From Vibrio sp. Hep-1b-8 (GTDB lineage: Bacteria; Pseudomonadota; Gammaproteobacteria; Enterobacterales; Vibrionaceae): DNA of 64,000 nt. The stretch lies in NCBI RefSeq assembly GCF_006124995.1, contig NZ_QEWN01000086.1:1-64000 (forward strand), in the 5' to 3' direction. The position numbers and the translations under genes are program-made. Positions 25,277-35,551 of this stretch are shown piece by piece (the stretch's first letter is position 1; each line of letters opens with the position of its first letter). The notes beneath the pieces are model-generated. The model searched no databases. It was not told the DNA's origin and saw nothing but the letters and a program-made list of their open reading frames with translations.

Positions 25277-26827
25277 CTACTGATTAGTTGATGGCTCGAC
25301 GAGGGCTTCAGATTCCAGTGTTTCTAACTCATCTTCAGCGCTTAGGCTTTCTTCAGACTCTTCCATTTCAGGCAGTTGGATAACCGCGAGATCATCAATG
25401 CTGATGTCGCCATTTTCAACCGTCTGCTGTTCGACGTGTCCAATAATACTCTGGTAGTAGCGGCGAATATTCTCAACATAGCGGCGAGCTTCATCTCCAC
25501 GAGCAAAACCGTAGCGAGTTTGGCTGTAGTATTTCTTCTGACGCAGCAGTGGCAGTCGATCTTTTACGTCAGACCAAGCATCTGGGTTTCCACCTTGCGT
25601 CTTGGTCAGTCTACGTGCATCCATCATGTGACCATAACCCACGTTATAGGAAGCCAGCGCAAACCAAATTTTTTCATGTTCATCGATCGAGTCTGGAATT
25701 CGAGCCACCATTCTGCGCAAGTACTCAACGCCCCCACGAACCGACTGCTCTGGGTCGAGACGATTGTTCACCCCCACACTTTTTGCCGTAGGGAGAGTCA
25801 ACATCATCATGCCACGTACACCCGTTGGCGATTTAGCTTTAGGGTTCCAGTGTGACTCTTGATAAGCCAGAGCTGCTACAAGTCTCCAGTCAAACTCATC
25901 CGAATACTTTTTAAATAGTGGAGACCACTTCGGTAGTTTGGAGTCTAGCGCACGAATGAAAGCACGTGTATCAACATAGTCAAAACTGCCAATGTGACCA
26001 ATGTATTTCTCTTCAAGCGATGCGAGATGACCAGACTGATTAACCGCCCCGAAGAACTCTATGATCAAGCCGTATAAGCTCTCATCTTGAGAACGACGCA
26101 AGAACCAAGAGATGGGTTGGTCTTCTGTCAGTTCAAAGGCGAGGGCAATATCTGGGTAAATTCGTTGTGAGAGCGAAATTTCTACCGAGTCCGCGACAGT
26201 AAAGCGCAGCTCTCCAGAGGAAACCTGCTTAAGCAGATCATTTACGTCGGCATTTGGGTCAATATCATAAGATAATTGTGGCTGTTCGGCCTGAATTGTT
26301 GCTAGTGTGCGGTTAAAATGAGAGTCGCTGACAATTCTCAGTACATCTTCACCACTATTGGCTTCAATAAGCTCAGCCTGCTTCTCAAGCAACTGCTCAA
26401 GGTTTCTTGGACGCCAGTTTCCTTTCTTGTATACAAGCTGTTGACTCACGTAGTAGTAGGCAGGCCCTGGGCGGAAGAGTTTTAGACGCTCTGGAGATTG
26501 GCTCAAGCCCGCTGCGATTATATCAATTTCACCATTTTTCAGTGCTGGGTATAGGCTTGATATTCTGTATGCCGGTTTCATTTCAAGCTGGACGCCGAGT
26601 TCATTGGCAAACTCACGAGCAAGTTCGTAATCCAGTCCAGCAGGGCCATCTGGTCCGATAAAGTAAGAAAGTTGATTGTTGAGTGTGCCAACACGCAATA
26701 CACCACGTTCTTTAATTAAGTCCAACTCACTCTTTGGTTCGGATTCTATTTGGCAACCAGAAAGCACCAAGGCGCTGAATAGCAACGCGCACACAGATTT
26801 AAGTTGGTTTAGATAATGCTTTTTCAT
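25277..26827 (-). CDS. mltF: Membrane-bound lytic murein transglycosylase F
   Basis: The 516-residue lipoprotein (lipobox VLSGC) has an ABC-type substrate-binding-like domain (ERGVLRVGTLNNQLSYF...GLSQSPERL, about residues 30-265) and a C-terminal SLT lysozyme-like domain (VAALAYQESHWNPKAKSPTGVRGMMMLT, catalytic Glu in YQES). MltF cleaves peptidoglycan at the outer membrane, forming 1,6-anhydro ends. Met 26827 is chosen for its signal peptide and a GAGA site; upstream ATGs at 26836 and 26842 are possible. It is divergent from purL. Confidence 0.93.
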   Translation of the reverse strand: MKKHYLNQLKSVCALLFSALVLSGCQIESEPKSELDLIKERGVLRVGTLNNQLSYFIGPDGPAGLDYELAREFANELGVQLEMKPAYRISSLYPALKNGEIDIIAAGLSQSPERLKLFRPGPAYYYVSQQLVYKKGNWRPRNLEQLLEKQAELIEANSGEDVLRIVSDSHFNRTLATIQAEQPQLSYDIDPNADVNDLLKQVSSGELRFTVADSVEISLSQRIYPDIALAFELTEDQPISWFLRRSQDESLYGLIIEFFGAVNQSGHLASLEEKYIGHIGSFDYVDTRAFIRALDSKLPKWSPLFKKYSDEFDWRLVAALAYQESHWNPKAKSPTGVRGMMMLTLPTAKSVGVNNRLDPEQSVRGGVEYLRRMVARIPDSIDEHEKIWFALASYNVGYGHMMDARRLTKTQGGNPDAWSDVKDRLPLLRQKKYYSQTRYGFARGDEARRYVENIRRYYQSIIGHVEQQTVENGDISIDDLAVIQLPEMEESEESLSAEDELETLESEALVEPSTNQ

Positions 26828-26962
26828 TAACGACATTCTCATACATCTAGTAGGGCATTTATATCAAAGTGTCATGACAAGGCAAGATAATCAGTCAGGC
26901 TTCGGGATAACTGTTCTGGTAATGAGGAATTTTGGTGTATCTCAAATTTGACAAAAAAAATG

Positions 26963-26978
26963 ACGCAAACGGTTGCTT
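26963..26978 (+). promoter_or_regulatory. PurR operator upstream of purL
   Basis: ACGCAAACGGTTGCTT differs by about one base from the PurR palindrome ACGCAAACGTTTGCNT. It is positioned 159 bases before the purL start, as expected for purine repression. Confidence 0.85.
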
Positions 26979-27136
26979 TTGGTGTTACATCACAAAAATA
27001 ATTACTATATAATGCGCTCGCAACAGAGAGGTGCAATCGGCATAAGTTCGAAGTGATATGTCCTAACTTACTGAATTTATTCCAATATCACCTCAGGTCA
27101 ATAGACCTTAACCAATTGCATAAGAGACCTAAGCAC

Positions 27137-30100
27137 ATGAGAATTTTTCGTGGCTCCCCAGCTCTATCTGAATTTCGTGTTAACAAGCTTCTAGAGCTTT
27201 GTCGTGAACTAAGTCTGCCAGTAACTGGCATCTACGCAGAGTTCGCTCACTTTACAGCACTATCAGCTGATCTTGATGAGTCTGAAGTTGAGAAACTTGA
27301 AAAACTACTGACTTACGGTCCTACAATTGAAGAGCATGAACCACAAGGTTTGCTTCTGCTTGTGACTCCTCGCCCAGGAACGATCTCTCCTTGGTCGTCA
27401 AAGTCGACGGATATCGCCAATAACTGTGGTCTGGACAAAGTGGTTCGCCTTGAGCGCGGTACGGCTTACTACATCGAATCCTCAACCGAACTTACAGAAC
27501 TTCAACTGGTTGAGCTAAAAGCTATCCTTCATGATCGCATGATGGAAGTCATTTTCACTGATTTCGATTCTGCACAAGCTTTGTTCCAAGTTGCTGAGCC
27601 TGCGCCAGTCGCGGATGTTGACCTAATTGCAGGTGGTCGTGATGCGCTTGAAAAAGCAAACGTTATCCTAGGCCTAGCTTTGGCTGATGACGAAATTGAA
27701 TATCTCTACGATGCGTTCGTCAACAAACTTGAACGCAACCCAACTGACATCGAACTGATGATGTTTGCACAAGCAAACTCAGAGCACTGTCGCCATAAGA
27801 TCTTTAATGCAGACTGGACAATCGACGGCGTCAAGCAAGAGAAGTCTTTGTTTAAAATGATCAAAAATACTTATCAAGTGACACCAGATAACGTGCTGTC
27901 GGCTTACAAAGATAATGCAGCGGTTATGGTGGGTTCTGATGTTGGTCGTTTCTTCCCTAATCCAGAAACACGTCAGTATGGCTACAACCATGAGAAAGCA
28001 CACATTCTCATGAAGGTGGAAACACATAACCACCCAACGGCTATCTCTCCTTGGCCTGGTGCATCTACGGGCTCCGGTGGTGAAATCCGTGATGAAGGCG
28101 CAACTGGTATCGGTGGTAAACCAAAAGCAGGTCTAGTTGGTTTTACGACTTCTAACCTACGTATTCCAAACTTTGAGCAGCCTTGGGAAACCGATTTTGG
28201 CAAGCCTGGTCGTATCGTTAACGCTCTAGATATCATGCTAGAAGGTCCTCTAGGTGGTGCGGCGTTCAACAACGAATTTGGTCGTCCAAACCTACTTGGT
28301 TACTTCCGTACTTACGAAGAGAAAGTTAATTCTCACGCAGGTGAAGAGATCCGTGGATACCACAAGCCAATAATGATTGCTGGTGGTATGGGTAACATCC
28401 GTGAAGAGCATGTACAGAAGAAAGAAATCCCAGTAGGAGCAAGCCTAATTGTGCTTGGTGGCCCTGCAATGAATATCGGCCTTGGTGGCGGTGCTGCGTC
28501 TTCAATGGCATCTGGTCAATCAGCCGAAGATCTCGATTTCGCATCAGTTCAACGTGAAAACCCAGAAATGGAGCGTCGTTGTCAGGAAGTGATCGACCGC
28601 TGTTGGCAGCTAGGCGAAGCAAACCCAATCGCCTTTATTCATGATGTTGGTGCTGGCGGTATCTCAAACGCACTTCCAGAGCTTGTTGATGACGGTGAAC
28701 GTGGTGGTATCTTCCAGCTACGTGACGTACCAAATGATGAACCGGGTATGAGCCCATTAGAGATTTGGTGTAATGAATCGCAAGAGCGTTATGTATTAGC
28801 GGTTGCACCAGAAAATATGGCAGCATTTGATGCTATCTGTAAGCGTGAGCGCGCACCATATGCTGTTGTTGGTATCGCGACAGAAGAACGTGAATTGAAG
28901 CTAGAAGATTCACACTTCGACAACACACCAATCGATATGCCAATGGATGTTCTTCTAGGTAAAACGCCGAAGATGCACCGTGACGCGAAAACGCTGAAGG
29001 TGAACAACCCAGCGATTGATCGTCAAGGTATTGAACTAAATGATGCGGTAGAGCGCGTTCTACGCTTACCAACAGTGGCTGAAAAAACGTTCCTTATCAC
29101 GATTGGTGACCGCACCGTAACAGGTCTGGTCGCTCGTGACCAAATGGTTGGTCCATGGCAAGTTCCAGTTGCAAACTGCGCAGTAACGGCAGCAAGCTAC
29201 GACACTTACCACGGTGAAGCAATGTCAATGGGTGAGCGCACTCCAGTTGCTCTACTAGATTTTGGTGCATCAGCTCGTCTTGCGGTGGGCGAAGCAATCA
29301 CGAACATCGCTGCGACCAACATTGGTGACATCAAACATATTAAATTGTCTGCAAACTGGATGTCTCCAGCAGGCCACCCAGGTGAAGACGCAGGTCTTTA
29401 CGAAGCGGTGAAGGCTGTTGGTGAAGAGCTATGTCCGGCGCTTGGACTGACTATCCCAGTCGGTAAAGATTCGATGTCAATGAAAACCAAGTGGGAAGAG
29501 AACGGTGAACAGAAAGAAGTGACGTCTCCACTGTCTCTAATTATCACTGCATTCGCGCGTGTTGAGGATATTCGTAAGACGATTACACCTCAGCTTCGCA
29601 CTGACAAAGGCGACACTAGCCTGGTACTTATCGACTTGGGTAATGGTAAGAATCGTCTAGGCGCAACAGCGCTTGCACAGGTGTACAAGCAGCTTGGTGA
29701 CAAACCTGCTGATGTAGACAATGCAGCACAACTTAAAGGTTTTTACGAGGGTATTCAGGCTCTTGTTGCAAATGATCAAGTTGTGGCTTACCACGATAAA
29801 GGCGACGGTGGTCTGTTCGTTACTTTGGCCGAAATGGCGTTCGCAGGTCACTGTGGTATCAATGCTGACATCGCTGCCTTGGGTGACGATACTCTTGCGG
29901 CTCTGTTCAACGAAGAACTTGGTGCCGTGATTCAGGTGAAAAATTCTGACCTAGACACAGTGCTTTCAACCTTGGCAGTAAATGGTCTAGAAACTTGTTC
30001 ACATGTGATCGGTTCAGTCGATGCTTCTGATGAGCTTGTTATTAAGTCTGGTGATTCAGTCGTTCTTGAGCGTAATCGTACTGAACTGCGTACTATCTGG

Positions 30101-31033
30101 GCAGAAACTACCCATAAGATGCAGGCTCTGCGTGATAATCCAGTGTGTGCGGATCAAGAGTTTGAAGCGAAGAAAGATAACTCAGACCCAGGTCTCAACG
30201 TTAAATTGAGCTTCGATGTCAAAGAAGATATTGCAGCTCCGTACATTGCGACAGGCGCCAAGCCGAAAATGGCTATTCTGCGCGAGCAGGGCGTTAACTC
30301 TCATGTTGAAATGGCGGCTGCATTTGACCGTGCAGGTTTTGAAGCGACCGATATCCACATGAGCGATATCCTGACTGGTCAGGCTGTTCTGGACCAATAC
30401 CAAGGTCTCGTTGCTTGTGGTGGTTTCTCTTACGGTGACGTATTGGGTGCAGGGGAAGGCTGGGCGAAGTCTATCTTGTTCAATGAACAAGCGCGCAATC
30501 AGTTTGAAGGTTTCTTCAACCGTGAAGATACTTTCTCTCTAGGGGTATGTAATGGCTGTCAAATGCTGTCTAACCTGAAAGAGTTGATCCCAGGCGCAGA
30601 ACTATGGCCAAGATTCGTACGCAATGAATCTGAGCGTTTTGAAGCGCGCTTTAGTTTAGTCGAAGTTCAGAAGTCAGATTCTGTGTTCTTCGATGGTATG
30701 GCGGGTTCGCGTATGCCAATCGCTGTGTCTCATGGTGAAGGGCGTGTTGAAGTTCGTGGAGCGGAGCATCTAGCAGCAATTGAAGCGTCTGGTACTGTCG
30801 CTGTGCGTTACGTGGATAACCATGGCAATCCAACTCAGCGATACCCGAACAACCCGAATGGTTCTCCTAATGCGATTACAGGCCTGACAACGACGGATGG
30901 TCGTGTGACTATTATGATGCCTCACCCAGAGCGTGTGTTCCGTACAGTGGCAAACTCTTGGGCTCCTGAAGGTTGGGGTGAAAACGGTGCTTGGATGCGT
31001 ATGTTCCAAAACGCACGTAAGAATTTGGGCTAA
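27137..31033 (+). CDS. purL: Phosphoribosylformylglycinamidine synthase PurL
   Basis: The 1298-residue fused synthetase/glutaminase makes FGAM from FGAR, glutamine and ATP (purine step 4). It begins [19 protein letters not shown]. Visible motifs are [15 protein letters not shown] and [42 protein letters not shown] segments and the class I glutaminase domain at the C-terminus with nucleophile Cys in [11 protein letters not shown] and its HPE partner ([10 protein letters not shown]). ATG 27137 is the family start; earlier in-frame codons add 28 unconserved residues. The length is normal for the large-type PurL. Confidence 0.98.
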   Translation: MRIFRGSPALSEFRVNKLLELCRELSLPVTGIYAEFAHFTALSADLDESEVEKLEKLLTYGPTIEEHEPQGLLLLVTPRPGTISPWSSKSTDIANNCGLDKVVRLERGTAYYIESSTELTELQLVELKAILHDRMMEVIFTDFDSAQALFQVAEPAPVADVDLIAGGRDALEKANVILGLALADDEIEYLYDAFVNKLERNPTDIELMMFAQANSEHCRHKIFNADWTIDGVKQEKSLFKMIKNTYQVTPDNVLSAYKDNAAVMVGSDVGRFFPNPETRQYGYNHEKAHILMKVETHNHPTAISPWPGASTGSGGEIRDEGATGIGGKPKAGLVGFTTSNLRIPNFEQPWETDFGKPGRIVNALDIMLEGPLGGAAFNNEFGRPNLLGYFRTYEEKVNSHAGEEIRGYHKPIMIAGGMGNIREEHVQKKEIPVGASLIVLGGPAMNIGLGGGAASSMASGQSAEDLDFASVQRENPEMERRCQEVIDRCWQLGEANPIAFIHDVGAGGISNALPELVDDGERGGIFQLRDVPNDEPGMSPLEIWCNESQERYVLAVAPENMAAFDAICKRERAPYAVVGIATEERELKLEDSHFDNTPIDMPMDVLLGKTPKMHRDAKTLKVNNPAIDRQGIELNDAVERVLRLPTVAEKTFLITIGDRTVTGLVARDQMVGPWQVPVANCAVTAASYDTYHGEAMSMGERTPVALLDFGASARLAVGEAITNIAATNIGDIKHIKLSANWMSPAGHPGEDAGLYEAVKAVGEELCPALGLTIPVGKDSMSMKTKWEENGEQKEVTSPLSLIITAFARVEDIRKTITPQLRTDKGDTSLVLIDLGNGKNRLGATALAQVYKQLGDKPADVDNAAQLKGFYEGIQALVANDQVVAYHDKGDGGLFVTLAEMAFAGHCGINADIAALGDDTLAALFNEELGAVIQVKNSDLDTVLSTLAVNGLETCSHVIGSVDASDELVIKSGDSVVLERNRTELRTIWAETTHKMQALRDNPVCADQEFEAKKDNSDPGLNVKLSFDVKEDIAAPYIATGAKPKMAILREQGVNSHVEMAAAFDRAGFEATDIHMSDILTGQAVLDQYQGLVACGGFSYGDVLGAGEGWAKSILFNEQARNQFEGFFNREDTFSLGVCNGCQMLSNLKELIPGAELWPRFVRNESERFEARFSLVEVQKSDSVFFDGMAGSRMPIAVSHGEGRVEVRGAEHLAAIEASGTVAVRYVDNHGNPTQRYPNNPNGSPNAITGLTTTDGRVTIMMPHPERVFRTVANSWAPEGWGENGAWMRMFQNARKNLG

Positions 31034-31060
31034 TCACCAAAGGTGAGTCTGATCCAAATA

Positions 31061-31092
31061 GAAAAGCGCTGGTTGAGAGACCGGCGCTTTTT
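31061..31092 (+). terminator. Terminator of purL
   Basis: AAAGCGCTGGTTG pairs with CCGGCGCTTT, with a seven-T run. It shares nearly all its sequence with the AbgT-gene terminator. Confidence 0.9.
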
Positions 31093-31254
31093 TTGGGCTC
31101 GAGCTCTCCAGCTCGCTCGTAAAAAACTTGCAGCGTTATGCGGACTTTTGTGCTCTAATACCGCGCTTACCAAGGGATGGTGTTAAACAGCTCAGCTTAG
31201 ATGGAGTTATCAAGTTGACCGAATCCCTGATTAATCCCTTAGGAAATGAATTAA

Positions 31255-31569
31255 ATGTCTAAAAATCCAAAATTTGCTATTCGCACTTCTGAAAAACGTA
31301 ACGGTTGGACTGCTGAAATCACTCGCCAAGTGACTTCTCGTAAAACTGTCGTTTCTAAGCGTGAAATGGCTTTTGAAAGTCAAGAACTTGCTCAAGCGTG
31401 GGCAGAGAAAGAACTTGCTGGTTTCGTTAAAAACCAAGCAGAGCGCAACGAACGTAAAGCGGTTCAACGTCAAGAGCGTTTAGAGCGTGAAGCACGCCTA
31501 GCTCGTGAAGCTGAAGAAAGAAAAGCACGCCGTTTAGCTCAACGCGCAGCTGATGCTGACGAAGAGTAA
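31255..31569 (+). CDS. DUF3622 family protein
   Basis: The 104-residue protein matches the vibrio DUF3622 family: MSKNPKFAIRTSEKRNGWTAEITRQVTSRKTVVSKRE, then a charged helical C-terminus (RQERLEREARLAREAEERKARR) of coiled-coil type. The function is unknown. It has a GAAATG ribosome-binding region and its own terminator. The family is mostly found in vibrios and relatives. Confidence 0.85.
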   Translation: MSKNPKFAIRTSEKRNGWTAEITRQVTSRKTVVSKREMAFESQELAQAWAEKELAGFVKNQAERNERKAVQRQERLEREARLAREAEERKARRLAQRAADADEE

Positions 31570-31585
31570 AGATTGCTTCTACAGA

Positions 31586-31615
31586 TAAAAAAACCGCCAA
31601 ACGGCGGTTTTTTTA
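31586..31615. terminator. Bidirectional terminator after the DUF3622 gene
   Basis: AAAAAAACCGCC pairs with GGCGGTTTTTTT around AAAC, giving T runs on both strands. It serves the plus-strand gene and the convergent DUF4250 gene. Confidence 0.9.
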
Positions 31616-31633
31616 TCTCTGAATCTAGCGCGT

Positions 31634-31825
31634 TTACCGAAACTGACCTGCTTCTGGCAAAAAGTCAAAGCCAGCGGTTGATAACTTCGCTTCTAACGCG
31701 ACTCTATCAATATCGAAAAACGCGACGAGTTTATCTAAGTCGCCAGCAAAATCGTCACGCAGCTTCATGTTGATGATACTCATCAGCATAACTGGGTCCA
31801 TTGACTCAAAGTTCGCTAAGTTCAT
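31634..31825 (-). CDS. DUF4250 family protein
   Basis: The 63-residue protein matches DUF4250: ESMDPVMLMSIINMKLRDDFAG, then a DUF4250 tail FDFLPEAGQFR. The function is unknown. The start ATG overlaps the stop codon of the upstream yaeP-like gene (TAATG), so the two are translationally coupled. Confidence 0.85.
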   Translation of the reverse strand: MNLANFESMDPVMLMSIINMKLRDDFAGDLDKLVAFFDIDRVALEAKLSTAGFDFLPEAGQFR

Positions 31826-32031
31826 TACTTATCCTCGAAATCTGAAATAAGTAAGTTTGCCGCAGCAAATGCTGCTTTTTCTCGAGTATCCTTTGGTAAG
31901 GACTCATCAGCAGCGATATCATTTAACGCTCTAACTGCACATGAGATAGCTTGTGGGACATAAGCTTGATCTCCACTACCAATCTGGGCATAAAGTTCAC
32001 GAATTAGATCACAACAGCCGTATACTTGCAT
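31825..32031 (-). CDS. yaeP: YaeP family protein (UPF0253)
   Basis: The 68 residues match E. coli YaeP/UPF0253: [37 protein letters not shown] and [17 protein letters not shown]. The function is unknown. ATG 32031 (MQVYGCC) is chosen because GGAG lies eight bases upstream; GTG 32040 is too close to it. It is coupled to the DUF4250 gene. Confidence 0.9.
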   Translation of the reverse strand: MQVYGCCDLIRELYAQIGSGDQAYVPQAISCAVRALNDIAADESLPKDTREKAAFAAANLLISDFEDK

Positions 32032-32150
32032 GGCCTTCACTCCAATAAATAGTCACTGCTGTCAAATATACACAGTCACTCAAAGAAACTCAAAGCAGGT
32101 GCTTGTCCTAGCTCAAGGGTTACCATTGGCTGTTGAATATCTGTTCAATG

Positions 32151-32804
32151 TTATGCCCTGTTTAACTGTTGTTCTAACTGAAAGGTTACTTCTGGTGACA
32201 AGTTGAGTTGTTTAGCGAGTTCTTGGAGATAGGCCTTCTCCATAAAGTTATGTTCATCAATCACGATCAGCGAAGCGAGATATATTTCAGATGCTTGCTG
32301 AGGTGAGCGCGCTAAACGCGCAATTTCAGTTGGAATGAGTGGCTTATTCAGCTCTGAATGAAGAAAACTTTGCAGTTGAAGATCTGCGCCTGCTTGTTTT
32401 AGTGTCAGTTCAATTCGTTCCATTTCTTGCTGATCCACATGACCATCGGCTTTCGCTGCTGCAATCATCGCCGTTAAGATCAGTTCGCTGTGGATGTTAT
32501 CTTCAGCGTTGAAGGTATCTTGCTGAGCATTGTGGTTTGATATCGAGGCGTTTTTATCCTGATAGTCGTTATACACTTTGTACGCCAAAGCGCCTAACGC
32601 AGCGACACTGCCAATTTTAAGTGCATTTTTGCCGAGTTTTTTGCTCTTCTTTGAACCCATCAGTAGGGAAACCAAACCGCCTCCGACGGCGCCAGCTCCC
32701 AGTGATTTTAAAGTGCCTGAGCTGGATTGTTGTTTGATGTGTTGTTGGCCTTGTTTAACAAGGTCGGAGTTAAATGCTTGATTGAGTAAACTTTTCAGAT
32801 CCAT
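32151..32804 (-). CDS. DUF533 family inner-membrane protein (YebE-like)
   Basis: The 217-residue protein has the DUF533 N-terminus (MDLKSLLNQAFNSD), a Gly-rich membrane segment (AGAVGGGLVSLLMG, KIGSVAALGALAY, about residues 37-80) and a C-terminal TerB-like helical domain (LILTAMIAAAKADGHVDQQEMERI). E. coli YebE is a Cpx/stress-responsive member; the exact function is unknown. GGAGG precedes the start. Confidence 0.88.
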   Translation of the reverse strand: MDLKSLLNQAFNSDLVKQGQQHIKQQSSSGTLKSLGAGAVGGGLVSLLMGSKKSKKLGKNALKIGSVAALGALAYKVYNDYQDKNASISNHNAQQDTFNAEDNIHSELILTAMIAAAKADGHVDQQEMERIELTLKQAGADLQLQSFLHSELNKPLIPTEIARLARSPQQASEIYLASLIVIDEHNFMEKAYLQELAKQLNLSPEVTFQLEQQLNRA

Positions 32805-32877
32805 CGCGTGCCTCCATTGGTTGTTAGCACCATAGCAGGGGTAAGATGAATGGAAGATTAATATTAGGCGTAAGAAT

Positions 32878-32907
32878 AAAAAAGACGAGCACTTGGCTCG
32901 CCTTTTT
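32878..32907 (-). terminator. Terminator of purMN
   Basis: GACGAGC and GCTCG-type arms with A/U runs lie just beyond the purN stop on the minus strand. Confidence 0.85.
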
Positions 32908-32924
32908 GTCTTTGGTTCAGCAGA

Positions 32925-33566
32925 TTACTCTTCTGCGTAGCCGTGAATGCTAAGTAGATTACCGTCTAGGTAAGCTTCTTTACCATCTTTCATTACCAAG
33001 CGTTCTTCGACTAACCACTTAACGACCATAGGGTAGATTCGGTGTTCTTGTGTTTGAACGCGCTCAGTCAATGTGTCTACGGTATCTTCATCGAAGATGG
33101 GTACTTTCGCTTGCAGAATCACAGGACCGCCATCCAGTTGTTCTGTGACAAAATGAACACTAGTCCCATGTTCTTCATCACCCGCGTGAATAGCACGTTG
33201 GTAAGTGTTCAACCCAGGGTATTTAGGCAGTAGTGAAGGGTGGATGTTGATCATTCGACCCATGTAGTGGCGAACAAACTCGCCACTGAGGATTCGCATG
33301 TAGCCAGCAAGTACGATGACATCGGGTTTGTACTCATCGATTTGCTTCATTAACTCATGATCGAAAGCATCACGGGTATCGAAGCTTTTTGGATCAAGAA
33401 AATGAGCCCCAGCCTCAGCCATTTTCGCACGTTCTAACGCGTACGCATCGGCCTTGTTTGAAAACACGGCTGTGACGCGGCCGCCAGTAATGCTGGTCTC
33501 ACAAGCATCAATGATTGCCTGTAAGTTTGAGCCATTTCCTGATACTAAAACAACGATACTTTTCAT
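32925..33566 (-). CDS. purN: Phosphoribosylglycinamide formyltransferase PurN
   Basis: The 213-residue enzyme transfers formyl from 10-formyl-THF to GAR. Motifs are VLVSGNGSNLQAIIDACE (residues 5-22), the INIHPSLLPKYPGL active-site segment (Asn-His) and EEHGTSVHFVTEQLDGGPVI (catalytic Asp). It lies two bases downstream of purM as an operon. The length is typical. Confidence 0.97.
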   Translation of the reverse strand: MKSIVVLVSGNGSNLQAIIDACETSITGGRVTAVFSNKADAYALERAKMAEAGAHFLDPKSFDTRDAFDHELMKQIDEYKPDVIVLAGYMRILSGEFVRHYMGRMINIHPSLLPKYPGLNTYQRAIHAGDEEHGTSVHFVTEQLDGGPVILQAKVPIFDEDTVDTLTERVQTQEHRIYPMVVKWLVEERLVMKDGKEAYLDGNLLSIHGYAEE

Positions 33567-33568
33567 AC

Positions 33569-34609
33569 TTATTTGATCTCTACCTGTTCTTCACCAGCTT
33601 GAGCATCAGCGATTTCACCAATTACCCATGCGTTTTCGCCTTCAGCTTTCAATAGCTCAACAGCAGCGTCTGCCTGATCTTTAGGTAGAGCAACAACAAG
33701 ACCAACACCACAGTTAAATGTGCGGTACATCTCGTGAGTTGTTACGTTGCCTTTTTCCTGTAGCCACTTGAAGATTATTGGCCACTCCCAGCTGCTGCCA
33801 TCAACAACGGCTTTCGTACCTTCTGGTAGTACGCGAGGAATGTTTTCCCAGAAACCACCACCTGTGATGTGAGAAATAGCATGAATATCGTGCTTCTCAA
33901 TCATCTTAAGTGCTGATTTGATGTAAATTTTAGTTGGCTCTAGCAGGTGCTTACCGATAGTGCGACCTGCAAGTTCTTCGTTCTTATCTGCACCGGATAC
34001 TTTCAGGATCTTGCGGATAAGTGAGTAGCCGTTTGAGTGTGGGCCACTAGAACCTACAGCGATCAGTGCATCACCAGCAGCAACCTTAGTGCCATCGATA
34101 ACGTCTTCTTTTTCTACTACGCCAACACAGAAGCCTGCTACGTCGTAGTCTTCACCTTCGTACATGCCTGGCATTTCAGCAGTCTCGCCACCAATCAGGG
34201 CGCAACCAGCCTGAACACAGCCGTCAGCAATACCTGATACCACGTCGGCAGCCGTATCAACATCCAGTTTGCCTGTCGCGTAGTAGTCGAGGAAGAACAG
34301 TGGCTCTGCGCCTTGAACGATAAGGTCGTTCACACACATAGCAACAAGGTCGATGCCGATTGTGTCATGCTTTTTCATATCCAAAGCAAGGCGCAGTTTA
34401 GTCCCTACACCGTCAGTACCTGATACCAAGACTGGTTGCTTATATTTAGTTGGTAGTTCACACAGTGCGCCAAAACCACCAATTCCACCCATTACTTCTG
34501 GGCGACGTGTACGTTTTACAGCACCTTTGATACGGTCAACAAGCGCGTTGCCTGCATCGATATCAACGCCAGCGTCTTTATAGCTAAGAGATGTGTTATC
34601 AGCACTCAC
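33569..34609 (-). CDS. purM: Phosphoribosylformylglycinamidine cyclo-ligase PurM
   Basis: The 346-residue AIR synthetase closes the imidazole ring from FGAM (purine step 5). Motifs are [44 protein letters not shown] and [16 protein letters not shown]. The start is GTG at 34609. A PurR palindrome lies in the region shared with upp. Confidence 0.97.
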   Translation of the reverse strand: MSADNTSLSYKDAGVDIDAGNALVDRIKGAVKRTRRPEVMGGIGGFGALCELPTKYKQPVLVSGTDGVGTKLRLALDMKKHDTIGIDLVAMCVNDLIVQGAEPLFFLDYYATGKLDVDTAADVVSGIADGCVQAGCALIGGETAEMPGMYEGEDYDVAGFCVGVVEKEDVIDGTKVAAGDALIAVGSSGPHSNGYSLIRKILKVSGADKNEELAGRTIGKHLLEPTKIYIKSALKMIEKHDIHAISHITGGGFWENIPRVLPEGTKAVVDGSSWEWPIIFKWLQEKGNVTTHEMYRTFNCGVGLVVALPKDQADAAVELLKAEGENAWVIGEIADAQAGEEQVEIK

Positions 34610-34676
34610 AGGGAAGTCCTCGGTTTTAAGTTGGATATGAAAACGGCGCTATTCTAACAGTGGATAAACCTATATA

Positions 34677-34688
34677 GCAAACGTTTGC
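34677..34688. promoter_or_regulatory. PurR operator between purM and upp
   Basis: GCAAACGTTTGC is a perfect palindrome, the core of the PurR site, 68 bases upstream of purM. A poorer copy, GAACGAAATCGTTTAT, lies at 34724-34739 next to upp. Divergent purM and upp probably share this control. Confidence 0.9.
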
Positions 34689-34785
34689 GCAAGTTTTTTC
34701 TTTTGCTCTATGACAAGAAATTGAGAACGAAATCGTTTATAATCTGCAGGTTTGTTTAAATTTTACCTTATATCCGGAGATAGAA

Positions 34786-35412
34786 ATGAAAGTTGTTGAA
34801 GTAAAACACCCTCTTGTGAAGCACAAACTTGGTCTAATGAGAGAAGGTGAGATCAGCACTAAGCGCTTTCGTGAGCTAGCAACAGAAGTTGGTAGCCTAT
34901 TAACATATGAAGCGACAGCGGATTTTGAAACGGAAAAAGTGACCATTGAAGGTTGGAACGGTCCTGTTGAAGTAGACCAAATCAAAGGTAAAAAAGTAAC
35001 AGTAGTGCCAATCCTACGTGCTGGTCTGGGCATGATGGACGGTGTTCTTGAGCACATGCCAAGTGCACGTATCAGTGTTGTTGGTATCTACCGTGATGAA
35101 GAGACGCTAGAGCCAGTACCGTACTTTAACAAGCTAGCGTCCAACATGGATGAGCGTATCGCTCTTGTTGTTGACCCAATGCTAGCAACTGGCGGCTCTA
35201 TGATCGCAACTATTGACCTACTAAAAGAGAAAGGTTGTAAAGCTATCAAGGTTCTTGTTCTTGTTGCTGCACCAGAAGGTATTGAAGCTTTAGAAAAAGC
35301 ACACCCAGATGTAGAGCTATACACTGCGGCAATCGATGAGAAGCTAAACGACAAAGGCTACATCGTCCCAGGTCTTGGTGATGCGGGTGACAAGATCTTC
35401 GGTACACAATAA
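34786..35412 (+). CDS. upp: Uracil phosphoribosyltransferase
   Basis: The 208-residue enzyme salvages uracil to UMP with PRPP. Motifs are [30 protein letters not shown] and the PRPP-binding [21 protein letters not shown]. It is divergent from purMN, the arrangement seen also in E. coli. A terminator follows. Confidence 0.98.
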   Translation: MKVVEVKHPLVKHKLGLMREGEISTKRFRELATEVGSLLTYEATADFETEKVTIEGWNGPVEVDQIKGKKVTVVPILRAGLGMMDGVLEHMPSARISVVGIYRDEETLEPVPYFNKLASNMDERIALVVDPMLATGGSMIATIDLLKEKGCKAIKVLVLVAAPEGIEALEKAHPDVELYTAAIDEKLNDKGYIVPGLGDAGDKIFGTQ

Positions 35413-35433
35413 GCGAAGATTGTAATGATTGCG

Positions 35434-35460
35434 AAAGAGAGCCATAAGGCTCTCTTATTT
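35434..35460 (+). terminator. Terminator of upp
   Basis: AAGAGAGCC pairs with GGCTCTCTT around ATAA, followed by an interrupted T run. Confidence 0.8.
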
Positions 35461-35551
35461 TGTCGTAATCTAGAGAATTCAGGGCAGAGCCCTATGGATA
35501 ACGAGCGTGTCTGCGTGAGCAATTCTACTCGTTAGCTAATCGTCTCAAGTC

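Noticed and set aside
27053..27136. Upstream extension of purL (28 residues)
   Set aside because: The extra residues are not part of the PurL family and the ATG at 27137 starts the conserved [13 protein letters not shown].
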